DNA of 64,000 nt. Source: Calamus simplicifolius. Lineage: Eukaryota; Streptophyta; Magnoliopsida; Arecales; Arecaceae. Every line of letters begins with the position of its first letter. The first letter of the stretch is position 1. The stretch lies in the NCBI GenBank assembly GCA_900491605.1, contig UESW01001775.1, positions 294,616 through 358,615 on the forward strand, given 5' to 3'. Below are positions 22,684-35,757 of this stretch, in pieces. The notes beneath the pieces are model-generated. The model did not search any database and was not told the DNA's origin. It worked only from the letters and a program-made list of their open reading frames with translations. Position numbers and translations under genes: made by a program.

Positions 22684-23168
22684 TGTGATGCCTCTCCCAA
22701 TAGTTTCATATCGAAAAATTGGGAGTTGGTTGTATAGTTTATAATCAGCTAAGAAAGGTGGACAAGTACCAATTAGATCCCTTTTAAGTTGTGATGGCCA
22801 AGTTGGTGTGGACCTTATCTGTCTTACTTTTTGTAACGAAATGGGTTTGTGGGCCCGGATCATTATAATATGGTGAGGTTATAGGCCCGGATCGTATAAT
22901 ATGGTGGTTAACATCCCTTCTGTAAGAAGGGTAGATTGTGATGCCTCTCTCAATAGTTCACCTCTAGAAATTGTGATGCCTTTTTCAATAGTTCCATATC
23001 GAAAAATTAGGAGTTGGTTGTATGGTTTATAACCACCAATTAAGGAAGATGGACAAGTACTAATTGGATTCTTTTTTGATTGTGATGGCCTAAGTTGGTG
23101 TGAACCTTGTCTGTCTTGCTTTTTTTTTTTTTGGTAAGGAAATGGATTTGTAGGCCCGGGTCGTTACA
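22684..23168. repeat. Two copies of a ~190-bp LTR-like repeat (TRIM or solo LTRs)
   Basis: Copy 1 (22684 to about 22868) and copy 2 (22972-23168) both start TGTGATGCC, share ATATCGAAAAATTxGGAGTTGG and GATGGACAAGTAC-type blocks, and near the end have GGCCCGGATC or GGCCCGGGTC; copy 2 ends in GTTACA. TG and CA termini and the absence of coding sequence suggest a terminal-repeat retrotransposon in miniature or solo LTRs. A third partial start sits at about 22936. Confidence 0.6.
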
Positions 23169-26100
23169 CTATGGCTTTGAATTATCCTGAGAGATCAAGA
23201 AGGGTAAGCATTACTGCCATGCAGTTTAAACACAAAGGAAGGTTATTTCCTATCAGATAACGTAAAGAGAAACTTATTTAACGTGAACCAGCCCAGGTCC
23301 CAGCCAGACATTCGAAGATGAAACCACCTTGGCTGGGTCCCAAGCTCACTTGTTCACTGGCCCCAATCCATTGATTATTCTCCATTCTTATCATCATGCA
23401 GACCCCAGTATGATTGAGATTCATCGGTCTTCGATCCGACATTGGTCCCTAAATTCTTAGATTAAACCTTCAAGTGGTCCCAATCACTTCATACCCTCAC
23501 CATAAAGCACTCTACATACTAACCCCTCATCTACCATTCATTCTTCTCACAATATCCTTGCCCTGAAAGTAGGGATGGCAAATGCCTCATATGGCCTATA
23601 CCGGTCCTCATCTTCATTAAGAAAAATATTTTTATTTTTATCCTGTTAAATCATTATAGTACGGTTTCGTTTATTATTTATATAAAAAAATAAAATTATT
23701 TTATTAAATTTATAATTTATTAAAAATTAAAAAAAAATTAGGATAAGATAAAGATCAATTATGAAAAAAAAGAAAAAGCAAGAGATGGCTGCGTAAAAGA
23801 AGGAAGAGTAAGAGTTATGAAGAATAAATTCAAACGTATTTTACTATATATATATTTAATTTATTTTAAATTTTTAATTTTTATATATATATATATATAA
23901 TTTAAATATATTATATTAAAGCTAACGGGATGAAGCGAAGAATTTTATTTCTAGACTGTTAATTGTTAACAAGAAATTTTCATTACCCATTAAGTCATAT
24001 ACATCGAATATTTTAGATCAATTAAAAATAATATCGATCAAAAAAATGGCCAAACAAAAAAAAAAAAAAAAAAATCATCCTTAGCTAAAAGTGTTTATTA
24101 TTTATTACCAAGAGATTAAAAGGAGGAGAGGAAAGGACTACAGGAAAACAACTCTGGCACATGATGAGATTCCAAGCCGTCCATCCGTTTGTCATCTTCC
24201 TGCTCCTGCCATGAACACCACAGAATCCATTTGGATGGCACTGCTGTCCTCTTTTTCCAGGATGATTAGTTTATGATAACAATCACATCAAATTTTTATC
24301 AATTCTTGTGATCAATGGGAGCCCACGCCAGCATGGCATCTTTAAACGAACCACTCCCACCCTCGTCAACTTTTGACGTTGGCTTGGGCCCCCTTGCAAA
24401 TCAAACAAGCATTAGAACTCTCATGCTGTCTTTCCTGATGCCTCCACACCTAACAAGCCTTGCATGACTCTGGATCTTATTTATAAATTGAAGCCCTTAA
24501 AATGATTAACAAGAGGCATGTACGTTATGTATGTATAAAATATAGCCTTCAACGGATTATATATACTATGGATTAAGCAAGCAATCTCATCATATTGTGG
24601 TGAACTTAACCCCTAAGGAAGTTTCTTTATCAATGAGGTCAATCCCTTTAGTTGAGATAAGATTTCTTTCTTAGGATTAGGAACAAGGGAAGTTAAATTA
24701 ATATTTCGTGTACTTCCCGTCATATCACTCATCTAATTTGTCCCCATACTGAAGTAGTCACACCTAAGTTATTATGCCCACTGGATATTTGAGATAGGAC
24801 TAAGGTTATAATTTTTGAATGCAAAGGGCTGTGATCAGAAATTGAACCTCTCATTTTAGATTCTCTGTTAAACTTTGTGGAAGAGAGGAGGATATCAGTA
24901 GTCAATAGCTATGAAAAATATGGTAAAATTTTTTGATATATATATTTAATGAGTACCTACATATAGGACTTTTTTTTTTGCATAATCCATTCATCTAAAT
25001 TTCAAATAATTCCAAACTATGTTCCTCAAATCATACTTTGAAACGCATCTAGCCATGCATGTAAAACCTAGTCAGCACTAGGATTAATGTTTTGATTAAT
25101 GATCGTTGATGTCATTTCGGATTAAATTGTGCCAATCTATGAGTATCTATCTATCCATAGCGACTGACTGTATGTACTGATATGATACCATGTTATACGA
25201 TACTAATTTTTAATACGGTATGAATCAGATTAATCCAAATCATTCGATATTCTATCATGATATAAGAAATATATTATACTATATCATATCGAATCAGTAA
25301 TTAATTCATCTTTTCAGTCAACTACAGGCTCAAAACTGAATCCTCTTTATCCTAGATAGACCTCATCCATTCCAGAGAAATGGACCTTCATTGAACATAG
25401 AGTTATTGTTGCTAAGAAAAAATACATCGCTCCGATGCAGACTCCGATAAAATGATCTATATCGAACATGATAATTCACTCGCATATGAATTTATACTGT
25501 GCATAAGATCTTCATCCTGCTTGGCTCAGGGCGTCTATACCGATCTTCGTTCCCGTTAAAAGAAACATTCCCGTTCCCGCTCTTTAAGCTGTTATAGTTA
25601 ACAGAACGGGAACGAAAATATCGACTGAGCAAATGGGTATCCATTGGGTACCCATTTGCCCATTAACATAAAAAATAATATTATTTTATTAAATTATAAT
25701 TTATTAAAAATAAAAAAATAATTTTTTTAGGATAAAATAAATTAATTACCAATATCAATAGTTGATATTAATACATCTAACACATTAGCTTTAACATAGT
25801 AACAAATCAGATAGAAAATAATCTATCAAATTCTAATTGTATTTCAAACGTATGTATGTATATATATATAATTAATATATTATATAAAGATAATAGAACC
25901 GGGATGGATAAACGGAAATGGGGCAAAAAAAATATCGTCTCTAAATTGTTTATCCGTTTAGCTATCAACGAAAAATTTATGTTACTCGTTAAGCCATTTA
26001 AATCAAAAAATTTTGATTTGTTAGAAATAGTACCGATCGAATAAATGAGAAATGAAAATATATATATATTATCCCTGCATGAAATGATGTATAAAAACTT

Positions 26101-26400
26101 TTTCTATTGCTAATGCTATGCCGATTGTATCTACATCCATAGTTTGTGGATGGATGAACCGTATGTATATTTGTGCATATAATTGAATGCCAATAAAAAT
26201 AAAAGAAACCATATCAGAAAAAGAATCCCAAATAGCATGGTATTATTCATGGTTGGATGTACTGGAGTAGTTGAGAGGAAGCCAGTTGTTTGGCCCCTAA
26301 AAATAGGCTCTCAACTCTCAACAACATCACCCTTCTGGCCAATAGCCAACGAGGGTCCCTGGCCTTCTTTGGGGCAGTTGGGGGAGGAGATTTAATAAAT
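23169..26400. other. AT-rich spacer with two copies of a dispersed repeat
   Basis: No gene seen. Two segments, about 23570-24050 and 25530-26050, look like diverged copies of one repeat. They share the AATTATTTTATTAAAT, TATAATTTATTAAAAAT and TTAGGATAA blocks in the same order, with ATATAT tracts and a CGGGATGGA/CGGGATGAA-like segment downstream. A 20-base run of A is at 24056-24074. Confidence 0.5.
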
Positions 26401-26409
26401 TTTATCTCG

Positions 26410-26416
26410 CTATATA
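26410..26416 (+). promoter_or_regulatory. Possible TATA box of the DNase I-like gene
   Basis: CTATATA about 165 bp upstream of the start codon, followed by a CT-rich leader (26537-26556) of the kind common in plant 5' untranslated regions. Position is plausible; no start-site data. Confidence 0.4.
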
Positions 26417-26536
26417 CTTTTCTCATCTCACCACCACGCGTCGTAAGATCATTCCCCAAAGAAAAAAAACACCAGAAGATTTAGTACTCGACTCCTGCTC
26501 CCTAACTAAACCCAAACTAAACCAAAACTAATCTTA

Positions 26537-26556
26537 TCTCTCTCTCTCTCTCTCTT
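26537..26556 (+). repeat. CT microsatellite in the 5' leader
   Basis: A run of TC dinucleotides ending about 25 bp before the start codon of the DNase I-like gene; pyrimidine-rich leaders of this kind are frequent in plant genes. Confidence 0.85.
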
Positions 26557-26579
26557 TCTATCTCGTCTCGTCTCATCTC

Positions 26580-29526
26580 ATGTCGTCCTCCTGCGGCGGA
26601 GGAAGAAGCAAGAGCTATGGCGTTGGGAAAACCATAGCAAAACTCTTCTCTTTCTCTCAATCGAGAGCATCTCCAACCCACTATTGCCACTCCAACCTCG
26701 CGTCAATGCTTAGAAAGGTCAAGCTCAAGCTCCGCCACCTTTGCTCGCAGCTCCGGTGGCCTAGACGACGACGGCCTGCCAAGTGCCGCGTCGTCGTTCG
26801 GCGGCTTGGCCGGTCAAAGATGAAGGAAGAATCAACCGGTGGTGGTAAGGCGTCGACGAGAGTCAACAACGAGTCAAAACTTGAAGAAGCTGCCAGTCCA
26901 ATTCGGATGGCCACGTTCAATGCTGCCATGTTTTCGATGGCTCCTGCGGTTCCGAAGGTCCAAAGATGCTTGGCCATGGATCCGATGGAGCTCGACATCC
27001 GATGTAAGACGGCGAATGATCGGCCGAAGAGCATATTAAAGCAGCAGCAGAGGTTTGCAAAGTCCAATCTAAGAGTTTCTATCAATCTTCCTGATAATGA
27101 AATCTCGGTGGAGCGAAGCAAGCAGCAGCAGCAGCAGCAGCAGCAGATGAATTCCACCAAAGAAGGCGATGACAGGACGAGTCCGGTTTCGAAGGGGAAA
27201 GCTCCGATGGCTTGCAGATTTACCTTCCGGCCGGCCTCCGGGCCGAGAGGAGCGAAAGGAGTGTTTTGGATGTGTTGAGAGAGGTTGGTGCTGATATAAT
27301 TGGGCTCCAGAATGTGAAGGCAGAGGAGGAGAAGGGATGAAGCCTCTGTCGGACTTGGCGGCAGGATTGGGGATGAATTTTGTGTTTGCCGAGAGTTGGG
27401 CGCCGGAGTATGGGAATGCGATCCTCTCGAAATGGCCCATAAAACAGTGGAAGGTTCAGAAAATTTTGATGACACTGACTTCAGGCAAGTCCTTTTATGA
27501 AAATTCCTCTGTTTTCCCACGAATCTCTGGCATTTAATTATCTGGTAGTTCAAATCTTCTATGTCTGATTATTTAATCGAATGATGATAAATATGCATGC
27601 CATATTATTAACTCTCAAAAACACACACAAAAAAAAAAAATGATTTGATGATGAATTCTTTCAATCACAAGGCTTCTATGTGACTACTGATTATAATTTT
27701 CTTACTCTAAGCAAAGGGAACTCCACTAATGAATTGACAGTCCCTTGGAATCCACGGATGAAGACTGTTGAAAAGCCATGCCGATGTTAATATATGACCT
27801 AATTTTGATTAATACATGCTACCTTTATTTTAAAGAAAAAGGAAACATCTTCTCAGGTTCGGTAATCATAAGCAATTCACAGGTTCTCTGTGACATGGCT
27901 GGCTTAGGCTTATTAGCAAAAACATGCATCTGATTATTAATTAAATAAGAATGAAAGAGATCTTTGTTGCAGATGCCTGCAAAAATTTATTGAAGGTGGG
28001 GGAACCTTTGATTCCTCTATTTTGGTCTGCCAATGCAGCTCATAGTGTGCTGGGAAAGATGAAGCAAACAATATAAATTAGTTTGTCCTTGGGAAGTTTG
28101 TTGGGCTCCACATATCTTAATTTCAAATGACTTTTTCTGCTTTATGTTTGAACAACTGGAGCAGTTTGTCTCATGGCCTAGCTAACTAAAAGAGTGAAAA
28201 GAGAACTATTGCAAACCTTTGTGAATTGTTAAGTAGATCGCATATCTTGACTCCTTGATTATAATTCAGCAGCAACATTTTATCTAATTTGGTTACATGT
28301 TTTGTTAGGAAGATTCATCTTTAGCTCATCAATCTGTTAATTGACTTCATATACTCATTTTGTAATAATTTGCCCATAGAAATGTGTTGAAGGCCACAAT
28401 TGAGGTCCCCAAAGCAGGAGAAGTGAACTTCCACTGCACCCATCTTGACCATCTCGACGAGAACTGGAGAATGAAACAAATAAACTCCATACTTAGATTC
28501 AGTGATGGGCCACACATTTTAGCTGGAGGGCTGAATGCTCTCGATGAAACAGACTACTCTGCTGAAAGATGGGCTGATATTGTCAAGGTAAACATGTTAC
28601 TATGATTGACAACTGAGGGCCTCTTTTTGTGTCTGTAAATTAGTAAGGTAGCATTTGCATAAAAATTCTGCTGCTTTTTGCTTTTACTTTGACTCGATTT
28701 CGAAAGTTACAAATCTTTGCTTCAAAATACTCTAAAGATTTTAAAAATAATTTCAAAAAACAAAAGTATTTAATCACACATGTCATGCAATCTAGTTCAA
28801 TTTTCTTCTTAGGCTTTTGAGAACAAAGTCAGAAAATGGAAGCAATATCAAAAGGCCTAAACTTTCTGAATTTTTATTTGTCATCCAAAGAAAATTAAAC
28901 CCACCTCAAGGGAATGGTTTGGCCTTCATTTGTACCTGGCTCTCAGTTTCAGTTCTCAAGGCTTTACACAAGTTGGGTTGTTCATTTGTTGCAGTATCAT
29001 GAAGAGATTGGGAAACCACACCAAAAGTTGAGGTGATGAAATTCTTGAAGGAGAAACAGTACTTGGATTCCAAGAATTTTGCAGGGGAATGCGAAGCTGT
29101 TGTTGTAGTTGCAAAAGGGCAAGGTAATGGAGTTTCTTCAACTATGGTTCTAGCAAAATGTAGAGGAAAATGAAAGTAGATGCTTCAATTAACTGAGCAT
29201 AGTTTTGAAGAGTAGTGAAAGCTGTGATCAAATAAACTATTGGTGCACTCATACTATTTCTGTTCTCAATTGCAGATGTCCAAGGGACTTGCAAGTATGG
29301 GACAAGAGTTGATTACATACTAGCCTCACCAAATTCACCATATAAGTTTGTGCCTGGCTCTTATGGAGTTCTCTCTTCAAAAGGGACTTCAGATCATCAC
29401 ATTGTAAAGGTTGACATCATTATATCTAATGTGAATGTAAATGATAACAGACGTCGCCAACCAAAACAGAGAGTTGTCAAGATAGATAAGTTCTCATCTA
29501 TGGGCATATGGGGAACCAAATTTTGA
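26580..29526 (+). CDS. DNase I-like (endonuclease/exonuclease/phosphatase) superfamily protein, four exons, four one-base shifts
   Basis: Exons read 26580-27484, 28380-28587, 28995-29124 and 29276-29526 (stop TGA). Intron 1 appears to use a GC donor (CAG/GCAAGT); the others are GT-AG. The N-terminus is basic with an RRRRP run; a CAG run at 27121-27147 encodes eight glutamines. Fold motifs in order: MATFNAAMFSMAP, GADIIGLQNVKAEE, ESWAPEYGNAILSKWP, FHCTHLDHLDENWR, AGGLNALDETDYS, KYGTRVDYILAS and the terminal KGTSDHHIVKVD. It resembles a plant-specific group including Arabidopsis At3g21530 (from memory); substrate unknown. The usual metal-binding Glu of LQE and Asp of GDxN read LQN and GGLN. Frames change near 27209, 27335, 27465 and 29016, each consistent with one lost base in a homopolymer, so the gene may well be intact in the plant. 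Confidence 0.85.
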
Positions 29527-31556
29527 TTGCACCGTTTTCTTCTTTATATATATATATATATATTTTTTTTTTGTGAGAAATTCTTTTTCTCTTTCTTTGT
29601 TCATAAATTTTGTTGCAATATTTTCTTTATCTTTGATGCTTGATATATTGGCTTAAAGCTTGATTAGTATAAACCAAGGCATGGGAACTGTATCTTTTTG
29701 CTTCCCAATAGGATGCCGCCATGGTTTCTTGGTAGTTGATAAGTGGTTGAGAAGGAAATTGTAATGAACTTTACTTGTGGTGGTAAACAAGATTGATTCA
29801 CCTGTTAATCAGTCCAAGACCGAGTGCACATTTTTCAAATGGGTGGTGAATAAGATTTCTGCATTTTCTTGTAGAGATCAGAAAAAAAATAAAAAATATT
29901 CAAAACAATTATAAATTCCACCCTTAATCTAGAACTTAAATAGGAATGAAATGCATACAATAAGATTATAGGCATGGTAGCAGAATTCACCTGATATCCA
30001 AATGTCATTAGGACACTTGCCTCAATGTCATTATGACACTTGGTGGCAGCTTATGTGCAAAATCTATGGCAATGTCATCAAATGAAGCCTACAGGTCAGG
30101 TCAAACTCATCCATATCTCTAAGACCAAGTAAATTATATTAAGCAAGTTTACTAATAAACTCTTAGAGTGATGTGGCTGTTTTATAGGGAGGAGTGGAAG
30201 TTGCTCTCTTTTTGTCAAGTTTTCAGTCTCCCATTGAGGACTAGAGGAGTGGAATTTGCTCTTTTTGTCAAGTTTTCAGTCTCTCACTGAGGACTATTCT
30301 GTTAAATACTATAATAAACTTGGGAACCAAGGATTAGTTTTAAGATTAAGAAAGGGCTGAAAGGCTTTATTTAACTTGTGCGTGATGTTTCCTGAGGGAG
30401 ATATTAGCTATGAGTGGGCCAATGGCCAGTTAGTGCAAATTAGAATCTAATCTTTATTTCTTTTTATAAAGATGGACAAGCTTCCTCAGAGGGATCCATT
30501 CCAATACCCAAACGACTCCATGTGATATAAGTCTAGGAAATTCCTCCTGAATAGAGTAGTGAAAACAGGTTTTGTGGCTGAGTCCACATGCTTAATGTCT
30601 AAGCTACCATCTAAAGTGGAGTGGCAGACACATCTCATTGTAAAGTGGATTGGAAGGTCTGTAACCAAAAGGAGGGAGGAATTGGAAAGTCCATACCTTT
30701 ATTTTTTGCTTCAGAAGGACCCAACTGAAATAGTACTGTAATGTGTCTTTCATTCACATGTCCATATTGTTCTCTTTGAAGTACCAAGGGATTGCATTAA
30801 GGCCAATGCTGAGGTCATTCATTTCAGGAGTTGATGCATCTCATGTACTCAGAGAGGGAAATAGTCCTGCTGTCTGAGTAATGACTTGCTATATGGTTCA
30901 TCATACCATTGGTTGTTTATGAATCTCTACTGTTGACTTCGACTTGAAATTGACCAATGAATCAAAACATATTTTCAATTACACAATATGTTCTTCCTCT
31001 AAGGAAGAATCGAAAATTTCTAACATGAAGTTACCATGGTCCATTTTGAGGCTTGAGTGAACTCAGCCCCTGCATTTTCCAAATTCATAAGCATCATTTC
31101 TTTGAAATAGTTTCCCCACCATCTGGACCAAGAAAGTATACTGATCATAGACAATTATTGACATAATAGTTTTTATATGGCCAATGGAGCAACAAGGACC
31201 ACCCAGTGCATCTTTTGCATGAAGTACTACTGTTAGACATGTCCCCCCCCACACACAAAAAAAAAAAAAAAGTAGTGGTTCCAAGCTCCTGTGCGCATCC
31301 TTTGTTTGTTGTTGTTGACTTCAGATGTAAAGATGGGAGGCTCGTCACCAATTCACAAGGGAAAGAGGAGCCAAAAGAGGCTTCACAAGGGGGTCCTTGG
31401 GAGAATGGTACAACAGCTACATTTATAAGATGAAAGGAAAATTATATATATATATATCTTTCCACAGGAGAAAAAATACTCAAGCACATGCAAACCAATA
31501 CACACTCATGTGCATGCACGAGTACGGACGTGTTTAGAGAGATAGAGAGAGAGAGA

Positions 31557-31596
<40 letters not shown>

Positions 31597-32501
31597 GGCT
31601 AGAGGTAGGCTCAAGTTGGTCCAAAGCTTTTCGGTAGGCCATGGACAGGGCCTAAACTAATTTAGAATATATTTTAGTTTAAAATTAGAATAAAAAAATT
31701 TTGAATGGGGCTTGGGTTATTACTTAGATTGGCCCAATGTTCGAGCCGGTAGAAAGTTCAAAGCATTGGTTCTTAATCAGCTCAAATATAACCTAAATGG
31801 AATCCCAGAACTTTAGGTTTTTCTAATTTTATACTAATTTTTCTATCAATTATATAAAATAGCTTTCTGTATTATAACATATTTTTATATTTATTTTTGT
31901 ATAAATATTTAAAAATTAAAAATTAGTTTAGTTGGTCTAATTTTTGGTTCAAATAAATTGTTGTAGGTAAGGCTTGATTAGGTTTTAGACTAAGCCGAAG
32001 CTTAGGTCTAAGCCAAGCTTGGACCTAATTTTTGAAAAAAAATAGTTCTGAGCTTGAAAAAAAAAAATTTGGGCCCGGCTCAAACTAGAGCATCGGCCTA
32101 GTCTGACCCACTTCCAACCCTAATTATAGTAGGCAAAATATAACCTATCATAATAGCCCTGATAATCCTACTTATGATAACTTCAAGTCCAAGTAGGGCT
32201 TCTTGCATGAGTTTCTTATGCTAGCTATTATTTGATCATTTGTTGATATGTTATTCGAGATTTGTAATGGTTAACCAAATGCTCTCCTTAAGGATTTTTG
32301 CTGACTTAAGTAGTTACAACTAGAATCTTTACCAAAAGTCAAGGGATGCTAAACTGAATCCTAATGGAAAATAGGGTGGCCAATTGAGCTAAACAATAGA
32401 ACTCCCTCACCTAAATATATATATGAATGCTTTCTAGATCCTGCTCCAATAGAATTTCTATCACAGGTTTTATTGATGTTATGGCCACTCCTAGATGGAT
32501 G
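29527..32501. other. Spacer without recognisable genes
   Basis: Contains a TA tract just after the DNase I-like gene (29547-29562), a ~52-bp tandem duplication (30191-30243 and 30246-30296, shared TTTTTGTCAAGTTTTCAGTC), the G run at 31559-31595, and at about 31640-32130 an AT-rich segment with GGCCCGGCTCAAACT and TTAGGTCTAAGCCAAGC, words typical of dispersed plant repeats. Open frames are short and anonymous. Confidence 0.55.
31559..31595 (+). repeat. Run of 37 consecutive G after a GA tract
   Basis: A GA-repeat tract (from 31537) passes into an unbroken run of G. Such runs are rare in plant DNA and can form G-quadruplexes; the length in an assembly is uncertain. Confidence 0.9.
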
Positions 32502-32934
32502 TGTAAGAATTAAAATCTGCACAGGCATATTGTATAGATTAAAACATAAAATAATGGGATCATTGAATCTATTTGTGATCTACCTTATGAGGATCTTGAT
32601 TGAGTACTTTCAATCAATGAGCAATCGTACAATGATGGTGTATACCTTAGGATTTGCTCTTAATCAGGGACACAATCTCTCTCTGGCTTCTGTATGTTTT
32701 TCTCATGTATGAAAAACCTTCATCAAGGAGTTTCAACTTTTAGAGAAATCCCAACTCCCTTATCTCACCTATTCCCATCAAAATAGGCTCTTTTTCAAAA
32801 AAGAAATATAGTTATCACTTCCTTAATTAGTGGATGGATATTTTAAGAGTTATCTCCAAGAAATTGCGAGTTATATGCAAGTGGTTATCAAATAAAATAA
32901 AATAAAATAGGACCATCACCTATGGGATACTACA
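32502..32934 (-). repeat. 3' LTR of the old copia element
   Basis: Starts TGTAAGAATTAAAATC and ends GGGATACTACA on the plus strand; matches 44403-44847 along its length, including AATCAATGAGCAATCGTA, CTTCCTTAATTAGTGGATGG and CCATCACCTA. The match is clear but divergent. Confidence 0.88.
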
Positions 32935-35445
32935 TTCTACTTGATCCGTATATTTTATTTTAATCCACAGTTCTCAACACTTAAAAAACCAAACATATGA
33001 ATCATAGTGATAGGTCCTCTTTAATTAAGTATTATCTTTCATGTATTACAATACATTCAATTCATTTACCATCAATCCAAATGTGACAATATAACTTAAT
33101 AAATAAACCCTACATTATTCAGAATCCAAAAGAAAATTTTGTTATTTCTCAAAAATCAAATAATAATGTGTACACCCGAATAAGAAATAAATAAATAACT
33201 TAAATACGAATTTCGTTGTACAAGTAGTTGTCCATGCACTTTAGCTAAAGGATTAGCCATCATCAATTCAGTGCTAATATGTTCTATGATCACTTTATTT
33301 TCTTTAACATATTCCCTTATGGCCAAATACTTAATGTCGATGTGCTTACTCTGACTATCACTCTTGTGATTTTTAGCCAAGAACACAGCAGTTGAATTAT
33401 CACAGTACAATTTAACTGGCCTAAGAATAGAATAACAATTCTAAGCCCTAAGATGAAACTCTTCAACTATATACCATGCGATATAGCCTCAAAACAAGCA
33501 ACAAACTCTGCTTTGTAGTAGAGGTAGCAGTCAAAGTTTGCTTTGCACTCTCCATGATATGGCTCATCAGCTAATATAAATATAAATCATGGTATTGATT
33601 TTCGAGAATCAACGCAGCTAGTAAAGTTCGAATCTGAGTAACCCTTTACCTCCAAATGATCAGTTCATCAATACATGAGCATGTAGTCCTTGATTCCTTG
33701 AAGATACCTTATGACCTTTTTAGCAGCTCTCCGATGGTCTAAACTTGGATTACTCTGATATCTTTCCAACATTCCTACTGCAAATTCAATGTTAGGTCTT
33801 GTGTAAACCTGAGCATACATTAGGCTTTCAACTAAGTATATGGAATGTTGTGCATTTATTTTCATTCAAGTTCATGTTTAGGGCACTGGTTCAAAATGAA
33901 CTTGTAACCTTCACTATAGGTGCAACACTTGGTAAACAATCTTTCATCCGAAATCTCTCCAAGACTTTATTGATATAAGTTTCTTAAGACAATCCTAAAA
34001 TGTCTCGAGATCTTTCCCTATGGATCTTAATGCTAATGATATAAGATGCCTCTCTCATATCTTTCATATCAAAGTTCTTGGAGAGAATTATTTTACCTCA
34101 TGTATCAACCCTTTATCATTGGTTGCAAGTAGAATGTCATCCACATATAGGACTAAGAAATAGATTTTGCTTCTACTAACCTTTTGGTATATACATTGAT
34201 CCATGATATTCTCTACAAAATCAAAGAAAGAGATCATATCATAAAATTTTAAATACCACTGACAAGAGACTTGTTTCAATCTATATATGAATTTCATAAG
34301 CTTGCAAACCAAATGCTCAGCATCATTAGAGAAAAATTCTTTAGGTTATTTCATATAAACCTTTTCCTCTAGATCTTTGTTAAGGAATACAGTTTTTACA
34401 TCCATTTGATGTAAATCAAAATTAAAATGAGCTACTAGCACCATAATTATTCGGAGAGAATCCTTCTTGGATACAGAAGAAAATGTATCCATGTAGTCGA
34501 TTCCTTTCCTCTAAGTGAACCATTTGGCAACAAGCCTAGCTTTATGTCTCTCAATGTTGCCTTGTGAGTCTTTCGTTATTTTAAAGACCCATTTACATTC
34601 AATGACTTTTACACCATCAAGTAACTCAATGAGATCCTAGACTCAATTATATACCATAGAATCCATCTCATCCTTCATAGCATTGTACCATAACTTTGAT
34701 TCTTTAAAACTCATGACTTGTAAAAATTTCAGGATCATTTTTGCTTCAATGTTATAGTCAGATTCCTATAGATACACAATATAATCACTAGGAATGGTTG
34801 ATTTCTTTATTCTAGTTGATCTTTTTAATGTTGTGTCAATGACCTCCTGAGGAGTATCTTACACAACTGATTGTTGTTGAACAACAAGATCTTTTAAATT
34901 ATTATCAGCAGCTTATGGAACCTCAATGACTGATTGTCGAGCACCTATTTGAACATGAGAGGCGCTATGAATGACAATCAATCTCTCACTTAAAGTAAAA
35001 GCTAGAATATATGAATGTTCTTTCTCAGAAGAAGCCAAATACTGAGATTGATCACTCCCATTGATCAAGTCATTCTCAAGAAATTTTGCATTTCTTGATT
35101 CCACAATCCTAGTGTTGTGAGATGGATAATAAAATCTATAACCTTTAGACTTCTCAGTATATCCAATAAAATATCCATTAATAGTCCTTAGGTCCAATTT
35201 TCTTTCTTATGGATTATAAACTCTTAATTCAGATGGACATCCCCAAATATGAATATGTCGCAAACTTGGTTTTTAACCTTTAAATAACTCAAATGGCATT
35301 TTGCAAACAGTCTGGTTGGAACTCGGTTCAATATATACATGACCATTTTAAGAGCTTCAGTTCACAAGAATTTAGGTTTGGAGCTACTAATCATGCTCCT
35401 CACCATATCCAATAGTATTCGGTTTCTTCTTTCAACTACACCATT

Positions 35446-35757
35446 TTGGTTTGGAGACTTTGTATGGTGTATTGTGCAACAATTTTATTTTTCTCAAGAA
35501 ACTGAGCAAATGGATTAGGTTTCTGTCCATCCTCAGTGTATCTACCATAATATTCTTCACCTTTATCTGACCTCATGATCTTAATTTGCTTTTCATATTT
35601 TGGTTTGGAGACCTCGGTATGGTGTATTGTGCAACAATTTTATTTTTCTCAAGAAACTGAGCAAATGGATTAGGTTTCTATCCATCCTCAGTGTATCTAC
35701 CATAATATTCTTCACCTTTATCTGACCTCATGATCTTAATTTGCTTGCCACATTATT
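35446..35757. repeat. Direct tandem duplication, ~158 bp, within the decayed integrase
   Basis: The stretch from TTTTGGTTTGGAGAC to CTTAATTTGCTT occurs at 35446-35594 and again at about 35604-35745 with only a few differences, so it arose after the element inserted. Confidence 0.85.

Noticed and set aside
26681..27553. 290-codon minus-strand frame opposite exon 1 of the DNase I-like gene
   Set aside because: Antisense of a GC-rich exon; the plus strand has domain motifs and splice sites, the minus strand does not.
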